A stretch of 64,000 nucleotides of DNA from Edaphobacter flagellatus (GCF_025264665.1 NZ_CP073697.1:3701501-3765500), one strand, 5' to 3'. Shown: positions 1-10,662, numbered from the stretch's first letter. Notes: generated from the letters alone by a model not told the origin. Program-made: numbers and translations.

Positions 1-156
1 ATGCTCGTTGATCTCGGTGCCGCGACCAGTCAACTCCATCTCGCAAATAAACTTCAGAAAATCACGAAGTCGTGACGATTTCTCAAAGAGTTGCGAGTTG
101 AGCACTCTCACGCTCAACTGCCAGCGAGGGTCGTTCGGGTCGGGCAAAGCGGGCAT
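1..156 (-). CDS. Regulator-like protein, N-terminal fragment
   Basis: Partial gene running off the left edge; only the first 52 residues are visible. They contain a pattern (NSQLFEKSSRLRDFLKFICE, then LTGRGTEINE) that matches the N-terminal domain of the protein at 10663-11943 (LLSPPFRGSKRHPRFLRFV, then IKERIIGAEVF). This domain recurs in acidobacterial proteins, often ahead of a membrane segment or TPR/cyclase-like modules, and is usually left as hypothetical. A role in signalling or transcription is inference. The ATG at 156 is preceded by AGGA about ten bases upstream. It is divergent from the Oar-like receptor that starts at 569, the same type of pairing seen again near 10.7-12.3 kb. Confidence 0.6.
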   Translation of the reverse strand, partial: MPALPDPNDPRWQLSVRVLNSQLFEKSSRLRDFLKFICEMELTGRGTEINEH

Positions 157-568
157 CAGACACCCATCCTACACCCAGCGGTGTCTCGCGACTGGGCTCT
201 CGACTGAAGAGCGGGAAAGAGCCTCAGGGTATGGTGCCTCCAACGTTTTCTTAAGGATTATGAGCCGCAGTAGGAGCTCTAAGCCGTGGTTTTTTTCACG
301 CGATAGTCTCCGCATAACTCACGATCCTACGTGTGCACTGGCAAGTAACTGGCTGAAAATAAAGGGTTGTTATGTGGAAACCGTGAAATACGTTGTGTTT
401 ATTTTATGGGGGTGAAAATCTCGCCCAACTTCGCCAAAGGAAATAGCGTCATTGCCCAAATTCGCTGTCCTCAGTTCACTTTGGGATCGCAGCGTAGCAG
501 GGTGCTGGTAAGCAAGGAGAAGGGGCGCAAATATGGCGATCGCGGGTCCAATTTCAGGAGGTATATCG
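157..568. other. Intergenic region before the first TonB receptor
   Basis: About 410 bases between the divergent regulator-like gene and the receptor gene. I see no credible coding frame. It must carry both promoters, but no clear operator palindrome stands out. A strong AGGAGGT element at 556-562 serves the receptor start at 569. Confidence 0.5.
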
Positions 569-3500
569 ATGTCGTTCGTGTTGCGTTCATTAAAGTCTGT
601 AGGGCATCAGTCAAAGATCTTGCTCGGATGTTTTGTGTTGGCCCTGAGTTGTTCGTTGTCGTTTGCTCAGACCATTACGGGTTCAGTTACCGGCACTGTG
701 ATCGACCCTGGCGGGGCTCTGGTGAAGGGTGCCGCGGTGACGGCAATCAACATCGAGACCAAGGTGTCATTTCAGTCACAGACAAATGCCGACGGCGTGT
801 ACAGCATCAAATTCCTTCCCATCGGGTCGTATACGCTGGCAATCTCGGCGTCAGGGTTTAAAAGAGTAGACATAGCCCCGTTCAATCTCACGGCTGGCCA
901 GGAGGCGCGATTCGACCAGACTCTCCAACTCGGATCGAGCAATGAAGTTGTGACGGTCACCGATTCAACTCCGCTCATCGACACGCAGGACGCTACGATG
1001 AGCGCTACCTTCGACGATAAGCAGATTACCGAACTGCCACTGATTTCGGACAACATCCTTGCTCTGGGAGCACTGGTACCCGGTGCGATTGCCCCCAACT
1101 CGTTCGACATATATCCAATTAGCAGCGGCTCCAATGCCAACAAGATGCTCAATATCAACGGCAACCCCGGTCAGACGACCGTCTCCATCTTGGACGGGCA
1201 GCAGATATCTTCCGCGGTAAACGATTCGCTGGATTACAACCCCAATCGTGAAGCGATACAGGAGTTCAAGATCCTCACCAACAATGTTTCAGCAGAGTAT
1301 GGCAACGCTAACGGCGGCACGATTTTGATGACTACCAAGAGCGGAACGAACCAGTTCCATGGAACGGTCTGGGGACAGTTGGGAAACACTCTTTTGGACG
1401 CCAATACATATAGCAATAAAAGAGCCAATGCTATCAATCACCCAGCGATTCCTGCGACAAGGCCAGTGCTAAACCGCTACTTCCTTGGCGGTCAGATCGG
1501 CGGGCCTATCCTGAAGGACAGGCTCTTCTTCTTCGTTTCTTACAGGGCGGTTCGGTACAAATCAGATGCGACATCTAATCTGGTCGTCCCGGATACGGCA
1601 TATCAGGGTAATCCACTACTGGACATGACTGGCGCAGCTGGCACAAAACCCGCTTACGATCCCACCACAAATAAGTTCTACACCATTACGAATCCGGCGG
1701 CCCTATACCTGCTGCAGCATCCTAACCTCTATCCAACCTGCAATCAGTGCAACCGCACAGGCTCCAACAATCTTGGTGGTTCTCTAGGTTACAACTTCAG
1801 TGGTTATCAGAAGAATAGTCTCAACGTCGACCAGGTGGATGCAAGGGGCGACTATCGAATAAACGATAGGAACAATCTCTCCATACGCATCTCAAGATTG
1901 CCCGACAATTGGACCCGCGTCACCCATATAGCGGCCCCGATCGTTATTCCGTATAACGGCAATAACCCATGGACAGGAGGAGTCGTCAACTGGTCGCACC
2001 AGATTAGTCCGAATCTGGTGAACGAGGCGCGCGCCGGCTTTGGCCGCTTAAGCAGCGATGGACCTCCGCTCGATGTCGATGGTGTGTGGGGCACCACCGG
2101 GAACGCAGCGCTCGGCATCCCTGGTGCCCAGAAATTTCCAGGCTTTGCCCAGATGAATTTCCAGGGCGCTGGTCCAGGTCTTACAAGCCCTGGTTCCGTA
2201 GGTACTGCCATATTAAGCAGAATCAACACGTTTGAGTATGGCGACAACCTGAGCTGGCAGTTGGGCCGACATTCCATCAAGATGGGCGGCAAGTTTATGC
2301 GGGTCCAGAACAATACTTTCTATGCCGGTTCGGCCGGTGCGCTAGGCTCTTTTACCTACACTGGAACGGCCGGGTCTCCCAGTAGTACAGGTAGCAACTG
2401 GGCCGACTTCCTTACCAACCAGGCATCGACCTATTCGCAGGGAGCGAACAGTGGAGCGTGGGGGCAACGCGAGTGGAGGGACGGTCTCTTTATCCAGGAC
2501 GATTATAAGATTTTGCCTAACCTTACCTTCAACATGGGTGTGCGGTGGGAGTATGACCAACCCCGGTATGAGGCTCATGGCAGGCAGGCGAACGTAGATC
2601 CCATTACCGGTGTCGTCAGCATTGCTGGCCTCAATGGGGCAAGCCAGGGGTTGATCAATCCGTTCTATGCCGGGTTTATGCCGCGCGTGGGCTTTGCCTA
2701 TACCCCTGGGTCGGAGCGTTTAGGCAATCGCTTTGTCGTTCGCGGAGGGTATGCCATCACCAGCTTCTTACAGGGTATCGGGGCCACTCTCAATCTTCCT
2801 CTGAATCCGCTCTTTGTCTACAACGCTTCACCCAGCCCGTCCCAACTAGCGCCGTTCCGGGTCCAGAACGGCTTTGGGACAGGTGTTCCTGGAACACTCA
2901 CGGGCAGATTTCCGATCTTTGACAAACATTTGAAGCCGGCCATGGTGCAACAGTTTGATCTTGCTGTCGATTATCAGATCGACAAACTGTCTTCTATAAA
3001 TGTGGTGTATGCCGGCCAAGTTGGCCACAATCAGGAAAACGTGTTTGCCGGAAACGCTCCCGCCTGCTCGGCCTTTCCTTTGATTGCACCTGCTGATCCA
3101 AACACGGCGGGAACCGGACCAACGTGTGTTCCTGCACTGCTGAATATCTTGCCTGGGGTCACTGCGGGTGGTCTTCAAGAGACCGCCTCGGAGGGCACCT
3201 TCAGCTACAACGGACTGCAGTCGCACTACCAGAGAAATATGTCTCATGGATTGCAGCTTAGTGCGAACTATACCTACGGCAAGACGCTGTTGAGCGGCAG
3301 CACCTCTTTCTATCCGCAGACTCCCAGTTGTATCTCTCGAGAGTGTGGAGAGTGGGGACGGGCGACTTGGGACGCTAGACATAGCGCTTCCGGCCAGGTT
3401 ACCTATGACCTGCCGGTCGGACGAGGACGGTGGATCGGCACAAACTGGAATCCCTGGCTGGAGACCTTCATCGGAGGCTGGAAGGTAGCGATGACAACCA

Positions 3501-4069
3501 ACTGGCACTCGGGTTTCCCACTCACAATCGGTTCAACCCAGTTCTACAATAACAACGGGGGGATGCCCACTAACTCTACGGTTCGCGCCAACCACTACCG
3601 ATCGTTCCACGTTGTGAATCGTTCGTCGCAGAACTGGTGGGGGACGGACCCATCGGTAACGAAGCCCTGCTTGAATGCAGGAACTGCTTGGAATACCAGT
3701 AGTTCTTTCAAGGAAAGGTGGTCGCTCTATGGAGGAGCGAGTAAGCAATACACTCTCTACACCCAGAATGATAACGGCGTGTGCGCCTATGGCGAGCAGT
3801 TGTCGACCATGCAGGGTACTGCCGCCGTTGGCACCGAGCAGGCACCGGGCAATCAGGATGTGAGTGCCTCTGCCAGCAAGGTGTTCAGCCTCCCGAAGGA
3901 CGAGACGCTGCAGTTCCGGGCGGATTTCTTCAACGTTCTTAACTTCACCGCGCTTGGCGCCCCTGGAACTAGTATCTCCTGCGGCAATAACTGCGCAAAC
4001 TTTGGACAGATTACAAGTGCCGCAAACACAGAGCGCCGCGGGCAACTGGCGCTGAAGTACACCTTCTAG
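569..4069 (+). CDS. TonB-dependent receptor, Oar-like, CarboxypepD_reg domain
   Basis: Outer-membrane receptor of 1166 residues for energy-coupled uptake of a large substrate, here probably glycan-derived given the lyase and glycosidase genes beside it. Signal peptide about residues 1-33 ending SLSFA before Gln. Residues about 35-120 form a carboxypeptidase-regulatory-like beta-sandwich (GSVTGTVIDPGGALVKGA). The plug follows to about 260 (NGNPGQTTVSILDGQQI) and the rest is beta-barrel, ending in Phe (LALKYTF) as outer-membrane proteins do. The start at 569 is preferred over an upstream ATG at 533 because AGGAGGT lies seven bases before it and the signal peptide begins there. The substrate cannot be read from the sequence. 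Confidence 0.9.
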   Translation: MSFVLRSLKSVGHQSKILLGCFVLALSCSLSFAQTITGSVTGTVIDPGGALVKGAAVTAINIETKVSFQSQTNADGVYSIKFLPIGSYTLAISASGFKRVDIAPFNLTAGQEARFDQTLQLGSSNEVVTVTDSTPLIDTQDATMSATFDDKQITELPLISDNILALGALVPGAIAPNSFDIYPISSGSNANKMLNINGNPGQTTVSILDGQQISSAVNDSLDYNPNREAIQEFKILTNNVSAEYGNANGGTILMTTKSGTNQFHGTVWGQLGNTLLDANTYSNKRANAINHPAIPATRPVLNRYFLGGQIGGPILKDRLFFFVSYRAVRYKSDATSNLVVPDTAYQGNPLLDMTGAAGTKPAYDPTTNKFYTITNPAALYLLQHPNLYPTCNQCNRTGSNNLGGSLGYNFSGYQKNSLNVDQVDARGDYRINDRNNLSIRISRLPDNWTRVTHIAAPIVIPYNGNNPWTGGVVNWSHQISPNLVNEARAGFGRLSSDGPPLDVDGVWGTTGNAALGIPGAQKFPGFAQMNFQGAGPGLTSPGSVGTAILSRINTFEYGDNLSWQLGRHSIKMGGKFMRVQNNTFYAGSAGALGSFTYTGTAGSPSSTGSNWADFLTNQASTYSQGANSGAWGQREWRDGLFIQDDYKILPNLTFNMGVRWEYDQPRYEAHGRQANVDPITGVVSIAGLNGASQGLINPFYAGFMPRVGFAYTPGSERLGNRFVVRGGYAITSFLQGIGATLNLPLNPLFVYNASPSPSQLAPFRVQNGFGTGVPGTLTGRFPIFDKHLKPAMVQQFDLAVDYQIDKLSSINVVYAGQVGHNQENVFAGNAPACSAFPLIAPADPNTAGTGPTCVPALLNILPGVTAGGLQETASEGTFSYNGLQSHYQRNMSHGLQLSANYTYGKTLLSGSTSFYPQTPSCISRECGEWGRATWDARHSASGQVTYDLPVGRGRWIGTNWNPWLETFIGGWKVAMTTNWHSGFPLTIGSTQFYNNNGGMPTNSTVRANHYRSFHVVNRSSQNWWGTDPSVTKPCLNAGTAWNTSSSFKERWSLYGGASKQYTLYTQNDNGVCAYGEQLSTMQGTAAVGTEQAPGNQDVSASASKVFSLPKDETLQFRADFFNVLNFTALGAPGTSISCGNNCANFGQITSAANTERRGQLALKYTF

Positions 4070-4246
4070 TCCCATCGTTGGATAGCCAAGGCCGTCGGAG
4101 TATCGTGCCTTTCAGCCTTGGCTGCTAACGCTGGACAGCCTTGTGCTAACTTCCGGGGACAAACGGGCTCGGGGTGATAGTGAAGCTGGAATGAAATGAG
4201 GCTGCAAAGGCTGCGGGGGTCTTTCCGCAGTCCTCGCAGCTCCTTT

Positions 4247-4276
4247 AGAGGGGATACTTCCATCCCCTCTTTTTTG
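4247..4276 (+). terminator. Rho-independent terminator
   Basis: A perfect 9-bp stem, AGAGGGGAT pairing with ATCCCCTCT around a 6-base loop, runs directly into a T tract. It lies 180 bases after the receptor stop and just before the lyase pseudogene, so it separates their transcription. Confidence 0.85.
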
Positions 4277-4298
4277 CGTTAAACCGGGAGGTTCAATA

Positions 4299-6179
4299 GT
4301 GGCCATTCGTAGGTTCCGCAAGCAACATATTTCTCCGCTTATGTGCGTCGCAACTCTCTTTTCCTTGACCATGGGTTCCTCATCCTCTGCATCAGGCCAG
4401 TCTCTCGTTTTGCGTACATTGCGTTCGCAACATCCCAGACTGCTTGTCCTTGATGAGGATTTGCCGGGTATTCGGGCGTCAATTCGCGATGACAAGTTTC
4501 TTCGAAACAGCTACCAGAGCATTTTGGCCCGCGGTGAGGGCATGCTTTCCGTCCCGCCACTCGAATACACGATCGCGGGGCCAGAACATACTCTGCTTGC
4601 GACAGCCCGCGCAGTAGAGGATCGCATCTTTACTCTCGCAGGACTCTATCGTATTACCGGCGACAAGCGATTCGCCGAGCGTGCTCGGCAAGAGATGTTA
4701 GCGAGCGCGAATTTTCCTGACTGGTATCCGAAACATTTTCTCGATACCGCAGAGATGACTGCTGCGCTGGGAGTCGGTTATGACTGGCTGTACAGCTTTC
4801 TATTCGCGCGGCCATCGTCAGCAAAGGGATTGATCCCTACTTGAGGTACATCCGTCCGGGTGGAAAGCTGATTCGCGGAACTAATAACTGGACCCAGGTG
4901 CTCAGCGGTGGTCTGACGCTGGGAGCATTGGCGCTAGCCGATGAAGAACCTCTCCGCGCGAATGACGTCCTGGAAGACGACGCACGCCCAATGATGGAAC
5001 AGATCATGAAACTCTTTGCTCCCGATGGCGGGTTTGAAGAGGGGCCAGTCTATTGGAACTACGCAACAATCTATAACGTCCTCTATCTTTCCGCACTGGA
5101 TACGGCCTTAGGGAATGATTTTGGTCTGTCCCATTCCCAAGGCTTTGCGGAGACTGGAAGTTACCGAATCCAATCGATTGGGCCCACGCGTAAGAGTGCA
5201 AACTTTGGCGACGCTGAAGAGGAAGTCTTTCCTTCACCGCAGATGTTTTGGCTTGCAAAGAAATTCAATAGGCCGGAATACGCTCTACATGAAAGAGACT
5301 TAGCCTCGGCGCTTGGCAACAAGATGTCTCCGACGACAGCGTGGGAAAGCGGTCGATTTAGTATTTTTGCCCTTTTTTGGGGTACGGCCTCCCTGGGAGC
5401 GCATAGCGATTCTGAGCTTACTCTCGTTCACCGCTTCACTCGTATCAATCAGGTATTTTTACGTAGCTCATGGGCTGATAGTAACGCCTGGTACGTGGGC
5501 CTAAAAGGCGGTGATGCAAAAGCAAGCCACGGTCATCTGGATCTAGGTAGTTTTGTTCTCGATGCACTCGGACAACGCTGGGCAATCGATCTTGGCCCCG
5601 ATAACTACGGTTTACCCGGATATTTCGGCCCACAACGTTGGGAACTATTACCGCATGCGCAGCGAAGGACACAATACACTCACCATCGATGGGAACAATG
5701 AGGATCTAGACGCTCATGGTGTTATCACTCAAGTTGGGAGCAATAGCTCTAAGCTATTTGCCATTGCGGACCTTAGCCAGGCATATAAAGGAAAACTAAG
5801 TTCTTGGAAACGCGGTGTGGCGCTGCTCGACGATGAGAAAATGTTGGTTCAGGATGAGATTGTGCCTGTCACAGCAACCGGAATTATCTGGAACTTTCAC
5901 ACGAGAGCACAAGTTAGACTCAGCCCTGATGGCTCTCTAGCGACACTCACTCAAAATGGATCTGTGCTTTACGCTCATATCCTCTCGCCAGCGGGTGTCC
6001 GATTTAGCGCTGAGGATACTAAGCAGTCTTCCGTCGAAGCAATCAACCGAAACGTTACGAATTTGACGCTTCACGTTCAAAGCGGACACGAAGCCATGAA
6101 CATCGAGGTCCTTTTCACGAAGGACGCAACGAAGTCTTCGATAATCTCCCCTCCACTCACGGACTGGACCCCTCGCTAA
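4299..6179 (+). pseudogene. Heparinase II/III-type polysaccharide lyase, two frame lesions
   Basis: An exported lyase homologue read in three segments. Segment one (from GTG 4299, GGGAGG seven bases upstream, signal peptide to about residue 35) holds an alginate-lyase-like alpha-helical domain ending YDWLYSF near 4793. The frame then changes: the second frame reads IRAAIVSKGIDPYLRYI from 4802, and the usual intervening acidic segment is missing, so a short deletion with frameshift is likely. Segment two continues to GYFGPQRW near 5640. There a single extra G in TTGGGA shifts the frame, and the family motif resumes as NYYRMRSEGHNTLTIDG in the third segment. The catalytic-region motif SHGHLDLGSFVLDALG is intact. 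Either a recent pseudogene or sequencing errors; the missing segment argues for real decay. Confidence 0.8.
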
Positions 6180-6314
6180 AGTTGCGAAGCCATAACACTG
6201 GCAAATCGCCGGTTTCAGCGATGCTGCCGGCCCTTTATGGGAGAGTGCACCCTACACGACCTACATGGCGAACCGATGCCAACATACCAACGATAGCTCC
6301 TGGCTCAAAGATTC

Positions 6315-6344
6315 AGAGGTGTTCGATTTTTCCGAACACCCTCT
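6315..6344. terminator. Hairpin between convergent genes
   Basis: AGAGGTGTTCG pairs with CGAACACCCTCT, an 11-bp stem with one bulged base and a 7-base loop. It lies between the end of the broken lyase gene and the end of the convergent glycosidase gene, so it could stop both transcripts. There is no proper T tract on either side, which lowers confidence. Confidence 0.5.
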
Positions 6345-6377
6345 GGATGGAATGCTCTTCAACTGTATTGCTGCCAG

Positions 6378-9300
6378 TTATTGAAGCTTTACCAGCGCAG
6401 CGCTCAGTGGCGGAATTGTGAATGTAACGGCATTCCCCACAACTGGCAACGTGTAGGGAGAGTTCACGGTAAAGGAGCCATCGGTGCCAATGGTGCTTCC
6501 TTGGATGCTTACGTCGCTTGCACTGGTGTCAGAAAGCACCGTAGTAATCTGAGCTGTAGTCAGGGGTGCGGTGGTATTTGGAATCGTGGCATTGGTCAGT
6601 ATCTGCAACGAACCCGTATTGACCGCTCGTCCAGGAGTCAGCGTAATACTGAGTGCCTGCCCGGACTTGTTATCGACCACTACATTCAGAGTTGAACCGG
6701 ACTGTACGGCATAGGCGCTGATGTTCGCACCCGACGTATTCCCATTAATAATGGTTCGCTGCATGTATCCGTTGCCGGTCTGGGCCGCGAGGACCATTCC
6801 GGACAAGATCGGCTGCGGGCCAAGGACCGTGTTTCCGCTGTTATAGATCGGCGAGTAAGAGACTGTATTCCCGCAGTGGAAATTTGAGCCGACCCCACCA
6901 AACTGGGCCATGGTGAACACATGGTCGATCGACCATAGCGCAGACGCGTAGGAGTTGCTTACACCGTGTGTGCCCCCGCTGTAGTAGCTGTTGGTCTCCG
7001 CCATGCTCCAGTGGGTATCGTTGGTGTATCCGTTGTACTCCAGCAGCGACGCTGTATTTTGCAGATTGGTGTCGGGATAAGAGATTAAGTCAGCAACGGT
7101 GTTGGGTGGAGTAGGGCTTGGAGCACCGCGGTAGTAGTGCTGCGTCAGCACGCCCTTCTGGTAAACGTCCGGCACGCGTGCCTGGGCAAAGCTTGGAAAC
7201 ATCCAATCGCCTGCGAACGCACCGCCAGCCAATGGGACGACAGGGAGCGAGTTATTGCTCAATGCGGCCTCGATCGCCGAAGCAACGTTCTTATAAGCGG
7301 TCTGGTAGTTAGCGTAGCTCCATCCGGAACCATAACCGTCGGGCTCATTTCCGATCTCAAACGCATACAGGGACGAGCCCAGCTTCTGCGCGACATAGAC
7401 GGCCTCCGCGGCTGCATTAGCCTCCGCAGTCGCAGCGTTAGCGCCTGTCGAACCGTATGCCTCCAGCGGGATTCCATAGAGAACCTTCCATCCTGTGGCC
7501 TCGAGGAACCCAGCCAGGGCGTCTACGTCGGCCGGTGCTATCTGGCCGGATGTCTGCCCGGCACCTGCCGGTGTCCATACGGCGGTCTCCAACGATCCTC
7601 CGCCAATCCTCAGGATTCCGCCTGTGTTGGGCGCATGAAGCAGCTTGAAGAGATTGATCAAGGCCGTATCAGAGTTGGTCAACAGACGAATCTGCATCTG
7701 TCCCTTTTCATAGCTCAGGCTGTCGAAGCCGGAGGCATTCGCGACCCAGTCGCTCGCAAGCACAGTGCGATTGGTTGTGCTACCAACAGTACTGACGATT
7801 GGGTAGGGGCCTGTGGGCGGCACTACAGGCGTGGCGAAGCTATAGGTGACCGTGCTGCCCGTCGTGGATTGCGTGACCGTTGTATACAACTGGGAGTTCA
7901 CCACGTTGATGCCGAGAGGCAGTGTTGAGGTTCCCGAGGCCAGCGCGGGCTCGGGGTTGGAATTAATCTGCGCCGCAGAGGGGGCCTGCGGTTCGGCAGG
8001 ATAGCTGCCCGCTACTCCAGTCGCAAAGTACGAGAGGCCCTGCGCGATCGGGGTAACGACTGGGACGGCTGCGCCTACGATCTCTTCGAGCGACGGGCTT
8101 GTAGAGCTGCCCTGGTTGGCCACCCAGACGTTACCGGAGGGGTCGATAGCTAGGCCATAGCCGCTGCTGATGCCCGAGTGAGCAAACCCCGTCGAGCTAG
8201 CTGGCGAAAGCAGAGTCCCGCCGCTGCTGAACTCTGACACAGACGAGCTACCGTTGTTTGACACCCAGACATTGCCCGCGCCGTCCAAAGCAACGTAACG
8301 CGGAGCATTGAGGCCACCGGTGTAGCTGCTACCCGCGGTCACTGAGGTGATATTGCTGATGCTGTTGGTTCCGGATTGGCCATTCGCAACCCAGACCGAT
8401 CCGCCCGCGCCCGTTGCCAAACCCCATGGTTCAGACATGGATCCGACACCCGATGATGTCCCGGTAAAGGTATTCAGGGTGGTACTCGTTGTCAGTCGGC
8501 AGGGATACGTCGAGGCACCGGCACAGGCGGTCATGTTGAGATTGGAGAGCTCGATGATCTGGGTGGAGGAGGGCTGGCCGCTGCTGCTCGACAGCCATAG
8601 ATTCCCCTTGGTATCGAAGGCTATAGCTTCTGGATTGACGAAGGTGTTGGACGTGCCAGCTGTGCCTGGTGTGCTGCCGGCTATGGGAAATTCATAGGCG
8701 GGAATGCCGGTTGTTGAACCGCTGCTGGAAAGCGCAGTGCCGTTGGGAAACGCAATCACCGTATAGGCGGCGGTGGTGCTCTCCTGACTGAAGTACACGT
8801 TGTTGCTAGCGTCCACGGCTACGCCATACGGCGTCTTGCCATTGAGGTAGTAGCCACCCGAGCTCGTGGATGGATTGTATTGATAGTAACCACCGCCCGA
8901 ACCCGCTACCGCGCTGAACCAGACATTGCCGCTGAGATCGACAGCGATGTCCTTGATGTTCTCTCCAAGCGTCTGGCTTCCGAAGGCGGTGCGAAAGACC
9001 AGCGGCACTCCAGTAGGACTGATCTCGGACAGCGCACCCGTGTACGTACCGGAACCGTTGCCGGCAACCCAGAGATTACCGCTGGCATCGACCGCCAGCT
9101 TGATCGGTTGTACCAGATTCGTAGTGGGGGAGCCGACGTACTGTATGCCCAGAGTCCAGTCCGTTGGCTGAGAAGGCAAGCCAGTAAAGGGCGGGGCAGA
9201 ACCCTGCAAAGCATACAAAGCGGTGAGGTTCGCCGCAGAACCATTGGAGTTGTTGCTGGTAGGGTTCAGGCTCATGTAAACGGCTGCCTGCAAAGCGTCC

Positions 9301-10040
9301 GTCGGGAGAATCCCGCTTGAGGTCGCTACGCCCGTCAGCAACGTCAGACACGGTGTCGATCCCGCTCCGCTTGAGGCCACGCAGGCATCCAGAATATTGG
9401 CGATGGTGTTAAGCTTTGCAGACTCCGGTATAGCTGTGATGGAGCCAAGGCTGCCAGAGCCGGTTAGGGTAACTGAGGTCTGCGCGTCGCCAGTAGCGAC
9501 ATTCACCAGGTTGTTCACGGTGGCAAAGGCGTTGGCCAAACCGGTCTGGGGCTGCGTCCCGCTGGGCGCGCCGAAGCTGTCGATACTGGAGCTGCCGTAG
9601 GTAGTCGTGAAGTACTGCCCCAGTGCAAAAGCGGTGGCAGCCGTGGTGACTTCATTCACAACGAAGCTGGAGCTGGAACTCAGATTGCCGCAGGCTCCGA
9701 GCGGTGTCACCAGCATGATGGCGCTATTGCTGCTGGTACCCATTGCGCTACCGCCAGAAGCCGTGAGGTAGACGAGGGTACTGGAAGTGGGACAAGTGTA
9801 ATCGCCGGTGATGCTGAAACTGCCATCTGATGCCGTTGTCACAATGGTAGAGCCCAACAGGTTGGCGCCGGCGGAGCCGTAACCGGTCGAACCGGTCGTC
9901 ATCAGCTGGATGTCTGCACCAGATACAGGCTGTTGACCGCCGTAGACGTGGCCGGTCTGGGCGATAGCTCCCAAAGCCTGCAAAAGCACCAAACCGACAA
10001 ACGTACGTGAGTAAATCTTACTTACACTGATTGCAGACAT
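6378..10040 (-). CDS. Secreted NHL/Vgb beta-propeller fused to GH79-like glycoside hydrolase
   Basis: A 1220-residue exported protein. Signal peptide residues 1-27 (LVLLQALGAIA). Residues about 30-280 are Ser/Thr-rich and carboxypeptidase-regulatory-like at the start. Residues about 290-670 carry repeated NHL/Vgb-type units of the form VDASGNLWVAG, GNVWVSNNGS and GNVWVANQGS, predicting a beta-propeller. The C-terminal half is a TIM-barrel clan GH-A enzyme resembling GH79 beta-glucuronidase/heparanase. EIGNEPD near residue 897 carries the likely acid/base Glu, and MAETNSYY near 1014 carries the likely nucleophile Glu. A C-terminal beta-sandwich follows. The start has AAGAGGTG five bases upstream. 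Its convergent neighbour is a heparinase-type lyase, consistent with uronic-acid glycan breakdown. Exact substrate unknown. Confidence 0.8.
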   Translation of the reverse strand: MSAISVSKIYSRTFVGLVLLQALGAIAQTGHVYGGQQPVSGADIQLMTTGSTGYGSAGANLLGSTIVTTASDGSFSITGDYTCPTSSTLVYLTASGGSAMGTSSNSAIMLVTPLGACGNLSSSSSFVVNEVTTAATAFALGQYFTTTYGSSSIDSFGAPSGTQPQTGLANAFATVNNLVNVATGDAQTSVTLTGSGSLGSITAIPESAKLNTIANILDACVASSGAGSTPCLTLLTGVATSSGILPTDALQAAVYMSLNPTSNNSNGSAANLTALYALQGSAPPFTGLPSQPTDWTLGIQYVGSPTTNLVQPIKLAVDASGNLWVAGNGSGTYTGALSEISPTGVPLVFRTAFGSQTLGENIKDIAVDLSGNVWFSAVAGSGGGYYQYNPSTSSGGYYLNGKTPYGVAVDASNNVYFSQESTTAAYTVIAFPNGTALSSSGSTTGIPAYEFPIAGSTPGTAGTSNTFVNPEAIAFDTKGNLWLSSSSGQPSSTQIIELSNLNMTACAGASTYPCRLTTSTTLNTFTGTSSGVGSMSEPWGLATGAGGSVWVANGQSGTNSISNITSVTAGSSYTGGLNAPRYVALDGAGNVWVSNNGSSSVSEFSSGGTLLSPASSTGFAHSGISSGYGLAIDPSGNVWVANQGSSTSPSLEEIVGAAVPVVTPIAQGLSYFATGVAGSYPAEPQAPSAAQINSNPEPALASGTSTLPLGINVVNSQLYTTVTQSTTGSTVTYSFATPVVPPTGPYPIVSTVGSTTNRTVLASDWVANASGFDSLSYEKGQMQIRLLTNSDTALINLFKLLHAPNTGGILRIGGGSLETAVWTPAGAGQTSGQIAPADVDALAGFLEATGWKVLYGIPLEAYGSTGANAATAEANAAAEAVYVAQKLGSSLYAFEIGNEPDGYGSGWSYANYQTAYKNVASAIEAALSNNSLPVVPLAGGAFAGDWMFPSFAQARVPDVYQKGVLTQHYYRGAPSPTPPNTVADLISYPDTNLQNTASLLEYNGYTNDTHWSMAETNSYYSGGTHGVSNSYASALWSIDHVFTMAQFGGVGSNFHCGNTVSYSPIYNSGNTVLGPQPILSGMVLAAQTGNGYMQRTIINGNTSGANISAYAVQSGSTLNVVVDNKSGQALSITLTPGRAVNTGSLQILTNATIPNTTAPLTTAQITTVLSDTSASDVSIQGSTIGTDGSFTVNSPYTLPVVGNAVTFTIPPLSAALVKLQ

Positions 10041-10662
10041 GTTGGCACCTCTTCTTGCTGGAAGTAAAGCCTAGATAATTTAGATGGTGAAATAATCCAC
10101 TCTTACGAAGTCGGGTGAGCCTTTCACTCCAATGAATCTTCTGCAACGTATTTCACGGTATTTCACCTCTCACATTCTTGTTTTCAATCAGTTGAAACCA
10201 TGTGTTTCACAGGATATGGCCCTTACCATCAGGCAGGAGGTATCGCAGAAGCAGAGCGGATGGAAGCAGATCGCGTGCTCAAGGCTGTATGAGCTTCTGG
10301 TTTATGCGTTGCGCAGCCGCCGCCCGCATAGTTGCTCCCACGCGACGCTCGAGCCGATCGAGAACGCGATCGTTGCGCTTCGGGCCAAGCATCCGTCCTG
10401 GGACGCGCGGAAGCTCAAGGCGAGGCTGGAGATGCTACAGCCAGATACGCCACGTCTTGACTCCCGATGTGCATCAGAAGAGATCTTCGATCAAAACAGC
10501 ATGAGCACTCGATGGAGGGTAATTTACCTCCCAGATTTTTGCTCAAAGTGGTTTGACGGCGGTATCCTTCACTCTAGATGTGACATTTTTATTTACGATT
10601 TGGTGAGAGTTTTCGCGCAAGAGGGTCTCCCCTCTGGACGTTCCATGGCGGGAAGCTGAAAA
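10041..10662. other. Intergenic region with IS remnant
   Basis: About 620 bases upstream of two genes in opposite directions. It contains the decayed IS481-type fragment listed separately. The first 90 bases must carry the glycosidase promoter. No intact gene is supported here. Confidence 0.5.
10279..10434 (+). pseudogene. IS481-type transposase fragment
   Basis: One short frame reads YELLVYALRSRRPHS, then ENAIVALRAKHPSW and ARKLKARLE. This matches the segment linking the helix-turn-helix to the catalytic core in IS481-family transposases (SRRPH followed by a helix ending in H-P-x-W-G-A-R-K-I). There is no DDE core, no terminal repeats, and the flanking frame is unlike a transposase. It is a scar of an old insertion. 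Confidence 0.5.

Noticed and set aside
6180..6377. Further frameshifted continuation of the lyase gene
   Set aside because: An open frame follows, but no lyase motif is recognisable in it.
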